From Parapedobacter pyrenivorans_A (GTDB taxonomy: Bacteria; Bacteroidota; Bacteroidia; Sphingobacteriales; Sphingobacteriaceae), in the NCBI RefSeq assembly GCF_041925275.1, contig NZ_JBHEUZ010000008.1, positions 149,356 through 213,355 on the forward strand: DNA of 64,000 bases. The letters are read 5' to 3'. Both the position numbers and the translations under genes were made by a program. This document shows, piece by piece, positions 1 to 7,844 of the stretch (positions are counted from its first letter, which is position 1; each line of letters begins with the position of its first letter). A model generated the notes under the pieces. It was given only the letters and a program-made list of their open reading frames with translations. It did no database searches and was not told the origin of the DNA.

Positions 1-276
1 ACCCAGCGGGTGATTGGAAGCGAAAATGACCCCTCCGCTCCGTGGGATGTGCTCTTCGCCGGTCAGTTCCACGATAACGCCCAGCTCACCGATCAGCGCA
101 TCCACGAAGGCTAGCCCGTGCAAATGGCCGATGTTGTCCATTACGCGGTTGATGTCATCCTCGTGCACCACCCGCTCGACGTAACGCAGCACGAAGCGCG
201 GCATCCACCGCAGCAACCCCGGGTTCTTCTTCCGGATCACGTCACGAATGACGATGTATTTATCGTTGTTTTCCAA
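1..276 (-). CDS. Acyltransferase, lysophosphatidate-acyltransferase-like (C-terminus outside window)
   Basis: The minus strand reads open from a TTG at 276 to the window edge, about 92 residues. The N-terminus is a charged segment (ENNDKYIVIRDVIRKKNPGL), and the last visible residues are FASNHPLG. An NHPLGG block replaces the classic HxxxxD in the hemolysin/OlsA-like acyltransferases of Bacteroidota, which acylate lysophosphatidate or aminoacyl lipids. I chose TTG 276 because AGGGAG lies 8 nt upstream and no in-frame ATG is visible; a further upstream start is possible. The acceptor lipid cannot be told from this fragment (phospholipid versus glycine or ornithine lipid). It is transcribed divergently from the CBS-nadK cluster. 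Confidence 0.7.
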   Translation of the reverse strand, partial: MENNDKYIVIRDVIRKKNPGLLRWMPRFVLRYVERVVHEDDINRVMDNIGHLHGLAFVDALIGELGVIVELTGEEHIPRSGGVIFASNHPLG

Positions 277-337
277 AACAATCTTCTCCCTACACGGCTT
301 TCCGGGAGGCACCGCCGCCCGAAATCGATATAGCAGC

Positions 338-345
338 CAAAAGTA
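338..345 (-). promoter_or_regulatory. -7 box of the acyltransferase gene
   Basis: TACTTTTG on the minus strand matches the Bacteroidota -7 consensus TAnnTTTG. No convincing -33 element lies at the expected distance. It would give a leader of about 57 nt. Confidence 0.4.
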
Positions 346-396
346 GCAAAAGTTCCGATATTGTTGGGCGCTCAATAAAAAAACCGATATTAGTCG

Positions 397-424
397 TTGA
401 AATCGGCAAAAGCCATTATTTTTG
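397..424 (+). promoter_or_regulatory. Promoter of the CBS-nadK cluster
   Basis: A TTG at 397-399 and TATTTTTG at 417-424 are separated by 17 bp, slightly short of the usual 19-20. Transcription would start near 428, giving a 70-nt leader that contains the inverted repeat at 442-474. Confidence 0.45.
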
Positions 425-441
425 GCAAGTGGATGGATTCA

Positions 442-474
442 TATTAAACGATTGGCTTTTTCTATCGTTTAATA
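442..474. promoter_or_regulatory. Inverted repeat in the leader of the CBS-ACT gene
   Basis: TATTAAACGAT (442-452) and ATCGTTTAATA (464-474) are perfect 11-bp inverted arms around an 11-nt T-rich loop. They lie between the predicted start of transcription and an unusually clear Shine-Dalgarno (AGAGGTGG, 481-488). It could be an operator or an RNA hairpin that affects translation. Confidence 0.55.
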
Positions 475-498
475 AAGTAAAGAGGTGGAACAACGATC

Positions 499-1161
499 AT
501 GAATATAGGCCAAGTCATAACCGACCGCAACTATGCGGTAACGCCCACAGACAGCAAACGCTACGTCTTGGACAAGATGGCTGATTTACGGTTAGCGCAG
601 TTGCCCGTGGTGAAAGATGATCTTTTCCTGGGGCTTATCTCGTACGAGTCGCTATCGGGCCGGGGAAATATGGATGGGCGTTTGGAGCAATTGAACGTTG
701 CTTACCAACAGGTGCACCTCTTCGATACCCAGCATATCTATGACGCGGCACTTTTTTTCCAGGTGCACCCCCTCGACCTGCTGCCCGTGCTCGACGAAGA
801 GCACCTGTACCTGGGGGCACTGACCCCGCTCGACGTGGTCGACGCATTGGGGCAAACCATGTCGGTAAACCACCCCGGGGGGATCATCATCCTGGAAATG
901 GGCAACCGCGACAATGCGCTATCGCACATTGCCCATATCGTGGAAGCGGAAAACACGCAGATACTCAGTTCGTATGTACGGATGTTTGCCGACTCATCCC
1001 GCTTGGAGGTCACCATCAAAGTCAACAAGGCGGATATCTCTTCCATCGTCGCCGCTTTCCTACGGCATGACTATACGGTTAAATCGACCTATAACGACGA
1101 AAATAACCGCGACAATTCGCGCGACCGCTATGAGCAGCTGATGAATTATATCAATATGTAG
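499..1161 (+). CDS. CBS-domain protein with C-terminal ACT-like domain
   Basis: A soluble 220-residue protein. Two CBS half-units occupy roughly residues 1-60 and 70-125 (paired 'LPVVKDDLFLGLIS' and 'LPVLDEEHLYLGAL' strands). An ACT-like fold follows (about 128-205), starting with the NHPGGIIILEM strand. CBS pairs bind adenine nucleotides and ACT domains bind small ligands, so this looks like a stand-alone regulatory sensor; no catalytic domain is present. nadK begins 4 bp after its stop, so the two are almost certainly co-transcribed, and it may sense adenylate or NAD-pool ligands for NadK. That functional link is inference from position only. A good Shine-Dalgarno supports the start. Confidence 0.85.
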   Translation: MNIGQVITDRNYAVTPTDSKRYVLDKMADLRLAQLPVVKDDLFLGLISYESLSGRGNMDGRLEQLNVAYQQVHLFDTQHIYDAALFFQVHPLDLLPVLDEEHLYLGALTPLDVVDALGQTMSVNHPGGIIILEMGNRDNALSHIAHIVEAENTQILSSYVRMFADSSRLEVTIKVNKADISSIVAAFLRHDYTVKSTYNDENNRDNSRDRYEQLMNYINM

Positions 1162-1165
1162 CACC

Positions 1166-2053
1166 ATGAAGATAGCGGTTTACGGAAGGGAGTTCCATCC
1201 GTCGGTGATTCCTTATGTACAGCATTTATTCGATTCGCTGACCGCCAAAGGTGCGGAGCTGTGGATATATGGCGAGTTCCAAGATTTCCTGGGGCAGCAA
1301 CAGGTGGTTTGCCCACAGCAGCTGAACACCTATGCGGCGAAAGACGGATTGCCGGACGACGTGGGTTTCATGCTCAGCCTCGGGGGCGACGGCACCATGC
1401 TGGCGGCGGTTGCCATCGTGGGCGACTCGGGCATTCCGGTGGCGGGCATCAACTTCGGCAGGCTCGGTTTCCTGGCCGACATCAGCAAAGACGACATCGA
1501 TGCCGCCATGGAAGCGATCCTCCGCGGGGAATACGAAATCCAGAAACGGACGCTGGTATCGGTGGAGTCTACGCAGACCACGCTGTTTGACGGAAGCCAC
1601 TTTGCCCTCAACGACGTGACGCTCTTCAAATCCGACAGCTCGGCGATGATCACCGTCAACGCGCATGTAAACGGTGAGCTGCTGAATGCCTATTGGGCCG
1701 ATGGGATCATTGTGGCCACCCCTACCGGATCGACGGCTTATTCATTGAGCTGCGGGGGGCCTATCCTCATGCCCGGCAGTGGCAACTTTGTGATTACGCC
1801 GATTTCGCCGCACAACCTCAATGTAAGGCCCGTGGTGATTTCGGATGAAGTGGAGCTGGACCTCGAAATCGAAAGCCGCAGCGGGAAGTTCCTGCTGTCT
1901 TGCGATTCGAAAACCACGGCTGTATCGTCGGATATCCGGCTTACCATACGCAAGGCCCACTACCAAGCCAAGTTGATACGGTTGAAAAACTACCGCTACT
2001 TCTCTACCCTCCGCAACAAATTGCTGTGGGGATTGGATGCGAGGAATTATTGA
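1166..2053 (+). CDS. nadK: NAD kinase
   Basis: It phosphorylates NAD to NADP in the cytoplasm. The 295 residues match the family length. Signature features are GGDGT (residues 73-77, with the catalytic Asp75), an ALNDV loop near 148 and the PTGSTAYSLSCGGPI nucleotide-binding block around 186-200. The start ATG lies 4 bp after the upstream CBS-ACT stop. The order CBS protein, nadK, DUF6089, uppS, bamA, skp is a recognisable Bacteroidota envelope cluster. A run of 7-nt-period repeats separates it from the next gene. Confidence 0.95.
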   Translation: MKIAVYGREFHPSVIPYVQHLFDSLTAKGAELWIYGEFQDFLGQQQVVCPQQLNTYAAKDGLPDDVGFMLSLGGDGTMLAAVAIVGDSGIPVAGINFGRLGFLADISKDDIDAAMEAILRGEYEIQKRTLVSVESTQTTLFDGSHFALNDVTLFKSDSSAMITVNAHVNGELLNAYWADGIIVATPTGSTAYSLSCGGPILMPGSGNFVITPISPHNLNVRPVVISDEVELDLEIESRSGKFLLSCDSKTTAVSSDIRLTIRKAHYQAKLIRLKNYRYFSTLRNKLLWGLDARNY

Positions 2054-2057
2054 TTGG

Positions 2058-2127
2058 GAGATGTGAGATATGAGACATTAGACGACAGACTTACGACTTA
2101 CGACAAAAAAATACTTACGACTAAAAA
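2058..2127 (+). repeat. Heptad-period repeat, ten units
   Basis: Ten consecutive 7-nt units run without slipping phase, e.g. GAGATGT, GAGATAT, GAGACAT, then CAGACTT, ACGACTT. They fill the gap between nadK and the DUF6089 gene and end 3 nt before its ATG. Related tracts occur at 3764, 9140, 16258, 24701, 26696, 45301 and 61961. Confidence 0.8.
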
Positions 2128-2130
2128 CTA

Positions 2131-2967
2131 ATGACCCGCATCGCTACTCTGCTGCTTATTTTCCAACTACCGTTGATGGTTGCCGCCCAGGAATGGGAAT
2201 TTGGCTTGCAGGGCGGTGCATCGGGCTACATGGGCGACATCAACCCCGAAAATCCGTTGGCATTCAACGATTGGGCGGCGGGTGCTTTTGCGAAGTATAA
2301 CCTCAACCACACATGGGGCATCCGGGGTAATTTCGCGTACGCGAATACCTATGCCCACGATATGTATGCGCGGTCGGAACAACGCCGCGAACGGAACCTG
2401 GGTTTCTTCGGGCCTATCATGGATGCTTCGCTTTTGGTCGATTTCAATTTTTTCAAGTGGCTGCCCCAACGGGGGCGGATTGTATATACGCCCTATATCT
2501 TTGCAGGCATCGGGGTGGTTTCCTTCGACCCGAGGGTATACCTGTCTTCCCCCAGTGGATCGCCCGAGAAGGTGCACCTCCGCGAAATGCGTACCGAATA
2601 CAACGTGACAGATAACCCCGATATGTATGCGCAATTTGCCTATTCCATCCCCTTTGGTGCGGGTTTCAAATACAATCTCCGCGGACCGTGGTCGGTCGGC
2701 ATCGAACTGGGGTATCGCCTTGCACTCACGGATTACCTCGACGACGTGAGTGGGAATTATTCAACGGTTTCACCCACATCGCCCATCCTTCCTTTTTTGC
2801 CGCCGGGCCGAACCGTAAGTGAATGGCAGTCCCTTGCCTATGGAAATTCGCCCACCGCAGCACCGGGCACACAGCGCGGCGATGGCCGCCCATACGATTC
2901 GTTTATGACCGTAGGCATTACCCTCTCCTATACCATCTTCAGGGGCGGATGTCCGGAGTGGCAGTAA
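2131..2967 (+). CDS. DUF6089 family outer-membrane beta-barrel protein
   Basis: A 278-residue protein with a signal peptide (residues 1 to about 19, ending VAAQ). Alternating aromatic/glycine strands are typical of a small outer-membrane barrel: WEFGLQGGASGYMGDINPE near the N-terminus, then FGAGFKYNL, GIELGYRLALTDYLDDVSG and a final amphipathic strand with a terminal aromatic (VGITLSYTIF). It belongs to the DUF6089 group that sits between nadK and uppS in many Sphingobacteriales. The function is unknown; an envelope-assembly role is suggested only by its neighbours. Confidence 0.8.
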   Translation: MTRIATLLLIFQLPLMVAAQEWEFGLQGGASGYMGDINPENPLAFNDWAAGAFAKYNLNHTWGIRGNFAYANTYAHDMYARSEQRRERNLGFFGPIMDASLLVDFNFFKWLPQRGRIVYTPYIFAGIGVVSFDPRVYLSSPSGSPEKVHLREMRTEYNVTDNPDMYAQFAYSIPFGAGFKYNLRGPWSVGIELGYRLALTDYLDDVSGNYSTVSPTSPILPFLPPGRTVSEWQSLAYGNSPTAAPGTQRGDGRPYDSFMTVGITLSYTIFRGGCPEWQ

Positions 2968-2983
2968 GTCACCCAAAAAATCT

Positions 2984-2991
2984 TAACTTTG
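2984..2991 (+). promoter_or_regulatory. -7 box ahead of uppS
   Basis: TAACTTTG matches TAnnTTTG and lies 13 bp ahead of the uppS ATG, predicting a leader of about 10 nt. No clear -33 element is visible. Confidence 0.45.
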
Positions 2992-3004
2992 CGCCAAATT
3001 AAGG

Positions 3005-3751
3005 ATGGATATTAAGGACACGATTGATAGAGCAAGGCTGCCGGAACATGTGGCCATCATCATGGATGGCAACGGCCGATGGGCCAAGGAACGCGGCCAG
3101 CTACGCGTATTTGGCCACAAAAACGGTGTAAAGGCCGTGCGGGATACCGTGGAGGGGGCGGTCGAAATCGGCGTCAAATACCTGACGCTCTATGCGTTCT
3201 CTACGGAAAACTGGAACCGCCCGAAACTGGAAGTATCCGCATTGATGGAGCTGCTGGTCAACACGATCAACAAAGAGACGAAAACACTGATGGACAATGG
3301 CGTGAAACTCAATGCCATCGGCAACCTAGACCAACTGCCAAAGAAATGCTACACCCGCCTGCAGGAGGCGATGCAGACAACAGCCGGCAACACGAACTGC
3401 ACCCTCACCCTCGCACTGAGTTACAGTGCCCGCTGGGAGATTACCGAGGCTGCGCGCCGCCTGGCCCGGCAGGTGCAAGCGGGCGAAATCCATCCGGACG
3501 ACATCGACGAAAGCGTTGTGGCCCAGCAGTTGGCCACACGCGGCATGCCCGACCCGGAGCTCATGATACGTACCAGCGGCGAACAGCGCATCAGCAATTA
3601 CCTACTCTGGCAACTGGCATATGCGGAGCTGTATTTCACCGATAAGATGTGGCCCGAGTTCCGGCGCAATGACCTTTTCGAGGCACTTGCCACCTACCAA
3701 AACCGGGAGCGGCGTTTTGGATTAACGAGTGAACAATTGGCACAGAAATAA
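3005..3751 (+). CDS. uppS: Isoprenyl transferase (undecaprenyl diphosphate synthase)
   Basis: A cytoplasmic cis-prenyltransferase that condenses isopentenyl diphosphate onto farnesyl diphosphate. The C55 product carries peptidoglycan and O-antigen precursors. The length, 248 residues, is normal. The IIMDGNGRWA block carries the catalytic Asp21; the C-terminal RTSGEQRISNYLLWQLAYAE motif binds the incoming isopentenyl diphosphate, and a conserved W-x-E/F end follows (MWPEF). It precedes bamA in the envelope cluster. Confidence 0.95.
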   Translation: MDIKDTIDRARLPEHVAIIMDGNGRWAKERGQLRVFGHKNGVKAVRDTVEGAVEIGVKYLTLYAFSTENWNRPKLEVSALMELLVNTINKETKTLMDNGVKLNAIGNLDQLPKKCYTRLQEAMQTTAGNTNCTLTLALSYSARWEITEAARRLARQVQAGEIHPDDIDESVVAQQLATRGMPDPELMIRTSGEQRISNYLLWQLAYAELYFTDKMWPEFRRNDLFEALATYQNRERRFGLTSEQLAQK

Positions 3752-3763
3752 CGAATGGCTGGT

Positions 3764-3798
3764 GTCTCATATCTCATATCTAGTGTCTCACATCTGAC
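3764..3798 (-). repeat. Heptad-period repeat, five units
   Basis: Five in-phase 7-nt units (GTCTCAT, ATCTCAT, ATCTAGT, GTCTCAC, ATCTGAC) lie between uppS and bamA. On the minus strand they match the GAGATAT/GAGACAT words seen at 2058-2078, so this copy is inverted relative to that one. Confidence 0.75.
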
Positions 3799-3864
3799 AA
3801 AAAAACTCCTTTTAACAAAAATTAACAACTGTTTACCGTACTTTAGCGGCGATAAATTAGATAG

Positions 3865-6420
3865 ATGAAGCGAATACCCCTTTTTATACTTACTACCCTA
3901 TTGGCAGCCGGGAGCGCTATAGCCCAGCAACGCGGCATATCCATCGGCAATTCCGATGAATTCAGCTACCTCAACCCACAGAATTACATCATAGGTGGGG
4001 TAACGGTAAGCGGCACGGAATACCTAGATAACGATGTACTCATCACCATTTCCAAACTGGTGGTCGGCTCGCGCATCGAGGTGCCCAGCGACGCCACGTC
4101 AAACGTGGTGAAGAACCTGATGGACCAGGGCCTGTTTGACGACGTGCAGCTCTACGCGGATGCGATAAAGGGTGACTCCATTTTCTTCAATATCCACGTG
4201 GTGGAGCGCCCGCGCCTCACACGGATAGATATAGAAGGGCTCAGCAAGACACAGACGGAGGAAGTACGTAAACAGCTCAACGAAAATACCGGCAAGATCG
4301 TCAACCAGAACCTGATGAATACCACCCGGAACACGATTACCCGCTATTTGAGCGAAAAAGGGTACCTATACCCCGAAATCACCATGGCGCCGGTAAAGGA
4401 CTCGGCACAGGTAAACAACCAGATACTGGTGGTGAATGTGGACCGCAACCGCAAAGTGCGGGCCCATCGCATCCATTTCACCGGCAACGAGGAATTTTCG
4501 CAGCACCAGCTCCGCAAGTTCTTCAAGGGCGTAAGGCAGCGCACGTGGTGGCGCATTACCGGACCGGGTAAATTCAAAGCCGAAAAATACAAGGAAGCCA
4601 AAGAAAAACTGATCGCCAAGATGCACGAGCATGGCTACCGCGATGCGGAAATACTGCGCGACACCTTCTATAAGCACAACAACCGGAATGTCATCGTGGA
4701 CATCGACCTCTATGAGGGGCCCAAATATTATTTCGGCAACATTGCCTGGCAGGGCAACGCGAAGTATTCGGATTCCATCCTGAACATCATCCTTGGCATC
4801 AAAAAGGGCGAGGTATTCAGCGAGGAAAAACTCAACACCAAGTTGATGGGCCCGACCCGCAACAGCGACGACATCTCTTCGTTGTACCTCAACGATGGCT
4901 ACCTCACCTTCACCGTGGATCCGGTACAGACCAAGATATACAACGATACCATTGATTTGGACCTGCGCATCTATGAAGGCGCACAATTCACCATCAACGA
5001 CATCATCCTGAAAGGCAACGACGTGACCAACGACCGGGTGCTGCTGCGCGAAATCCATACGAAGCCGGGGCAGAAATTCTCTAAAGAGCTGTTGATGCGC
5101 AGTACGCGGCAGATCGCCCAGTTGGGGAACTTCGACGAACAAAAAACAAACCCGGTACCTACCAACCTTAATCACGCCGACGGGACCGTGGATATTGAAT
5201 ACAATGTAGTGGAAAAACCGGCCGACCAGGTGGAGCTATCCGGTGGTTTCGGTGCCGGCCAGGTAATCGGTACGTTGGGGCTTTCGTTCAACAATTTCTC
5301 TACGCGCAACCTGTTCGATAAAACGGCTTGGAAGCCGCTGCCGAGAGGCGACGGACAGAAACTGAGCATCCGCGGGCAAACCAGCGGCAAGCGTTACCAG
5401 TCGTACAGCTTCTCTTTCTCGGAGCCTTGGCTGGGTGGGAAAAAACCGATTTACTTTGGCGTAAGTGCCTTCACTTCTTCTTCTTCCTACGGCGGCTTCG
5501 ATTACTATACCGGGCGCCAGATTGTGGGCGACTCCGAGCTGAACAGGATATGGATGAATGGGGTAACCGTGAGCTTGGGTAAGCGCCTGCAATGGCCCGA
5601 CAACTATTTCCAGTTGAACTATTCGCTCGGCTTCCAGCAATACAAACTCCAGAACTATCCGGGCTTCCTATTCGAAAACGGCAAATCGTACAACATCAAC
5701 CTGACGCAGGAAATCAGCCGGAACTCGGTAGACCAGCCGATTTACCCGACCTCCGGTTCGCACTTGAAGTTGACCATACAGGTAACCCCGCCCTACTCTA
5801 CGTTCAATAACATCAACTACCCTACGGCACCCGATGATGAACGCTATAAATGGACGGAATACCACAAGTGGAAGTTCGATTCGCAGTGGTACACCCGCAT
5901 CACCGGCAAGCTGGTGCTGAAGGCACAGGCGCAATTCGGTTTCCTGGGTTCGTATACCAGTGCCACGGGGCAATCGGCCTTCGAGCGGTTCAAACTGGGC
6001 GGCGACGGGATGATGGGCTTCGACTTCCTCCAAGGGTCTGAAATCATCGCCATGCGCGGCTATGCCAACGGCATGGTGGTTCCCGATGGGTCGGACGTAG
6101 GCATCGCCCGTAACTCGGGCAGCCCCATTTACAATAAATACCAATTGGAGCTGCGCCATCCGGTGATGCTGAATGACCAGGCCACCGTATTCGTGCTGGC
6201 CTTTGCCGAGGGTGGCAATACATGGAATAACTTCCGCGATTTCAACCCCTTTAAAGTACGCCGGTCGGTGGGCGTGGGTGCCCGTATATTCCTCCCCATC
6301 TTCGGGTTGCTGGGAATCGATTACGGCCATGCCTTCGACCCCATACCGGGCGTGCCTTCCAGCACGTGGCGGCAGAACTTCACGTTCAGCATCATGCAGC
6401 AAATGGGCGGATTCAACTAA
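3865..6420 (+). CDS. bamA: Outer-membrane protein assembly factor BamA
   Basis: Core Omp85 protein that folds and inserts beta-barrels into the outer membrane. It has 851 residues, with a signal peptide (1-21, cleavage after AIA) followed by a short linker. About five POTRA repeats run from residue 42 to roughly 450, each marked by strands such as RLTRIDIEGL, RAHRIHFTGN and FTINDIILKGND. The C-terminal surface-antigen barrel starts at ELSGGFGAGQVIGTLGL and includes the Omp85 lid-lock region (FKLGGDG, then MRGYANG). The two downstream skp genes encode its periplasmic chaperones. Confidence 0.95.
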   Translation: MKRIPLFILTTLLAAGSAIAQQRGISIGNSDEFSYLNPQNYIIGGVTVSGTEYLDNDVLITISKLVVGSRIEVPSDATSNVVKNLMDQGLFDDVQLYADAIKGDSIFFNIHVVERPRLTRIDIEGLSKTQTEEVRKQLNENTGKIVNQNLMNTTRNTITRYLSEKGYLYPEITMAPVKDSAQVNNQILVVNVDRNRKVRAHRIHFTGNEEFSQHQLRKFFKGVRQRTWWRITGPGKFKAEKYKEAKEKLIAKMHEHGYRDAEILRDTFYKHNNRNVIVDIDLYEGPKYYFGNIAWQGNAKYSDSILNIILGIKKGEVFSEEKLNTKLMGPTRNSDDISSLYLNDGYLTFTVDPVQTKIYNDTIDLDLRIYEGAQFTINDIILKGNDVTNDRVLLREIHTKPGQKFSKELLMRSTRQIAQLGNFDEQKTNPVPTNLNHADGTVDIEYNVVEKPADQVELSGGFGAGQVIGTLGLSFNNFSTRNLFDKTAWKPLPRGDGQKLSIRGQTSGKRYQSYSFSFSEPWLGGKKPIYFGVSAFTSSSSYGGFDYYTGRQIVGDSELNRIWMNGVTVSLGKRLQWPDNYFQLNYSLGFQQYKLQNYPGFLFENGKSYNINLTQEISRNSVDQPIYPTSGSHLKLTIQVTPPYSTFNNINYPTAPDDERYKWTEYHKWKFDSQWYTRITGKLVLKAQAQFGFLGSYTSATGQSAFERFKLGGDGMMGFDFLQGSEIIAMRGYANGMVVPDGSDVGIARNSGSPIYNKYQLELRHPVMLNDQATVFVLAFAEGGNTWNNFRDFNPFKVRRSVGVGARIFLPIFGLLGIDYGHAFDPIPGVPSSTWRQNFTFSIMQQMGGFN

Positions 6421-6448
6421 ATATATGTGATATATAAAAAAATGGAAT

Positions 6449-6456
6449 TACTTTTG
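6449..6456 (+). promoter_or_regulatory. -7 box ahead of the first ompH/skp
   Basis: TACTTTTG matches the -7 consensus and would give a leader of about 30 nt. The skp pair may therefore be expressed independently of bamA. No -33 element is evident. Confidence 0.4.
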
Positions 6457-6490
6457 CAGTCGTTATATTCCATCACCAATACGTAGTACG

Positions 6491-7033
6491 ATGAGCATGA
6501 AAAAATTAGCAAGTATATTGGTACTGTCTGTAGTTGCCTCTACCGCAGCAATGGCCCAACGGTTTGCTTATGTGGATACCGAGTACATCCTGAAACACAT
6601 ACCGGAGTACCTCGCGGCACAAAAGCAGCTGGATGCCCTCTCGGTGCAATGGCAGGAAGAAGTGGATAACCGCTTTGCCGATATCGAAGGTTTATACAAA
6701 AAATACCAGGAAGACCAGGTGCTCCTCAGCGAGGAAATGCGCCGCAAGCGGGAGGATGAGATCGTACTGAAAGAGCGGGAAGCACGGGAATTTCAACGCC
6801 AGAAATTCGGCTTTGAAGGCGACCTGTTCCAGGAGCGTGTTAAGCTGGTGCAACCGATACAAGACCGGGTAGCACAGGCCATACAGGCAATCGCCACAGA
6901 CCAGGGCCTGGACATCGTGCTGGACAAAGGAAGCGAGGTAACGTTCCTCTATGCCAACCCCCGGTTGGATAAAAGCGATGACATCATCACCCGCCTAGGA
7001 TATAAACCGGATCCTTCCCTTGCGGATAAGTAA
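6491..7033 (+). CDS. OmpH/Skp family periplasmic chaperone, copy 1
   Basis: A 180-residue Skp-type holdase that keeps unfolded outer-membrane proteins soluble on their way to BamA. A signal peptide ends at AMAQ (residues 1 to about 23). The strand FAYVDTEYILKHIPEY opens the trimerisation body, a long charged coiled coil follows (about 40-115), and the chain re-enters the body at GLDIVLDKGSEVTFLYANP. The first codons read MSMKKLAS, so the start may be the second Met at 6497. It is one of two divergent tandem paralogues. Confidence 0.9.
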   Translation: MSMKKLASILVLSVVASTAAMAQRFAYVDTEYILKHIPEYLAAQKQLDALSVQWQEEVDNRFADIEGLYKKYQEDQVLLSEEMRRKREDEIVLKEREAREFQRQKFGFEGDLFQERVKLVQPIQDRVAQAIQAIATDQGLDIVLDKGSEVTFLYANPRLDKSDDIITRLGYKPDPSLADK

Positions 7034-7137
7034 TCCATTTTGTATCATTGCCCAACTTTTTAAAAAATTAAAGGACAACAAACGTATAATCAAAACAGGG
7101 GAAGCAAACAATCCCTAAACAACTAGTAAAAATCAAA

Positions 7138-7689
7138 ATGGATAGCATGAAAAATTTGTTTAAAGGTGCAGTGGTGGTTGCAGTGCTGTTTTTATCAACC
7201 GGACTCGTAAGCGCACAACAGAAAATCGGCCATATCAATTCGAATGAGATCATCCAGGAGATGGCCGAATTCAAAGCGGCCCAGACCGAATTTGAGACAC
7301 TCCAAAAAGCCAAGGAAGGTGAATTGCAACAGATGGGAGCAGCATACCAACAGAAAATAACAGCTGCGCAAGAGCTGCAACGCAACCGCAGCGAGGCCAA
7401 CAAAGACTCGGTCGACAGCCAGTTGCAAGGCATTACCGTAGAACTGGGCGAACTTGAACGCCGCATCAATGAAGTGCAGCAGATAGCCCAAGAAGAACTA
7501 CAAAAAAAGAATGAGGAGTTGTTTGCTCCCATCGTACAGAAAGCCAATACGGCGATACAAAGCGTGGCAAAGGAAAAAGGGTATGCGTATGTATTTGACA
7601 TCGCCAATCCCGGCATCTCTTATTTTGCCGGTGGCGATGACCTGACCGCCGACGTAAAAACAAAACTAGGCATAACGGCAACGCCGTAA
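7138..7689 (+). CDS. OmpH/Skp family periplasmic chaperone, copy 2
   Basis: A 183-residue paralogue of the preceding gene with the same layout. It has a signal peptide ending VSAQ, the strand KIGHINSNEIIQEMAEF, a coiled coil rich in Gln, Glu and Lys (about 45-130) and a closing YAYVFDIANPGISYF strand. The ORF begins MDSMKNLF, so the start may be the Met at 7147. A strong terminator follows 29 bp after its stop and ends the envelope cluster. Tandem skp copies are common in Bacteroidota. Confidence 0.9.
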   Translation: MDSMKNLFKGAVVVAVLFLSTGLVSAQQKIGHINSNEIIQEMAEFKAAQTEFETLQKAKEGELQQMGAAYQQKITAAQELQRNRSEANKDSVDSQLQGITVELGELERRINEVQQIAQEELQKKNEELFAPIVQKANTAIQSVAKEKGYAYVFDIANPGISYFAGGDDLTADVKTKLGITATP

Positions 7690-7718
7690 CTGCCGATTGA
7701 ACGATAACGACTAAGTAA

Positions 7719-7751
7719 GCGGGACGTGTCTGCAACACGTCCCGCTTTTTT
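7719..7751 (+). terminator. Rho-independent terminator after the envelope cluster
   Basis: A perfect 11-bp stem (GCGGGACGTGT / ACACGTCCCGC) around a 5-nt loop, followed by six T residues. Confidence 0.95.
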
Positions 7752-7780
7752 GTATAATCCATCTAAATAATTTATTATGC

Positions 7781-7810
7781 TTGCATAGTATTGCGAATTG
7801 CTTACCTTCG
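7781..7810 (+). promoter_or_regulatory. Promoter of the Fe-S protein pair
   Basis: TTG at 7781-7783 and TACCTTCG at 7803-7810 are 19 bp apart, the ideal Bacteroidota spacing. It lies inside the longest reading frame of the next gene and so excludes the start at 7791. Confidence 0.7.
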
Positions 7811-7844
7811 TAGTAAGCGCCACTGCACGCATGTAAACTTGTTT

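Noticed and set aside
4366..5175. A 269-codon minus-strand frame inside bamA
   Set aside because: Antisense shadow; valine-rich composition typical of GC-skewed shadows.
7791..7844. Longer N-terminus of the membrane Fe-S protein
   Set aside because: A consensus promoter with ideal spacing lies within it, so this part is not transcribed as message.
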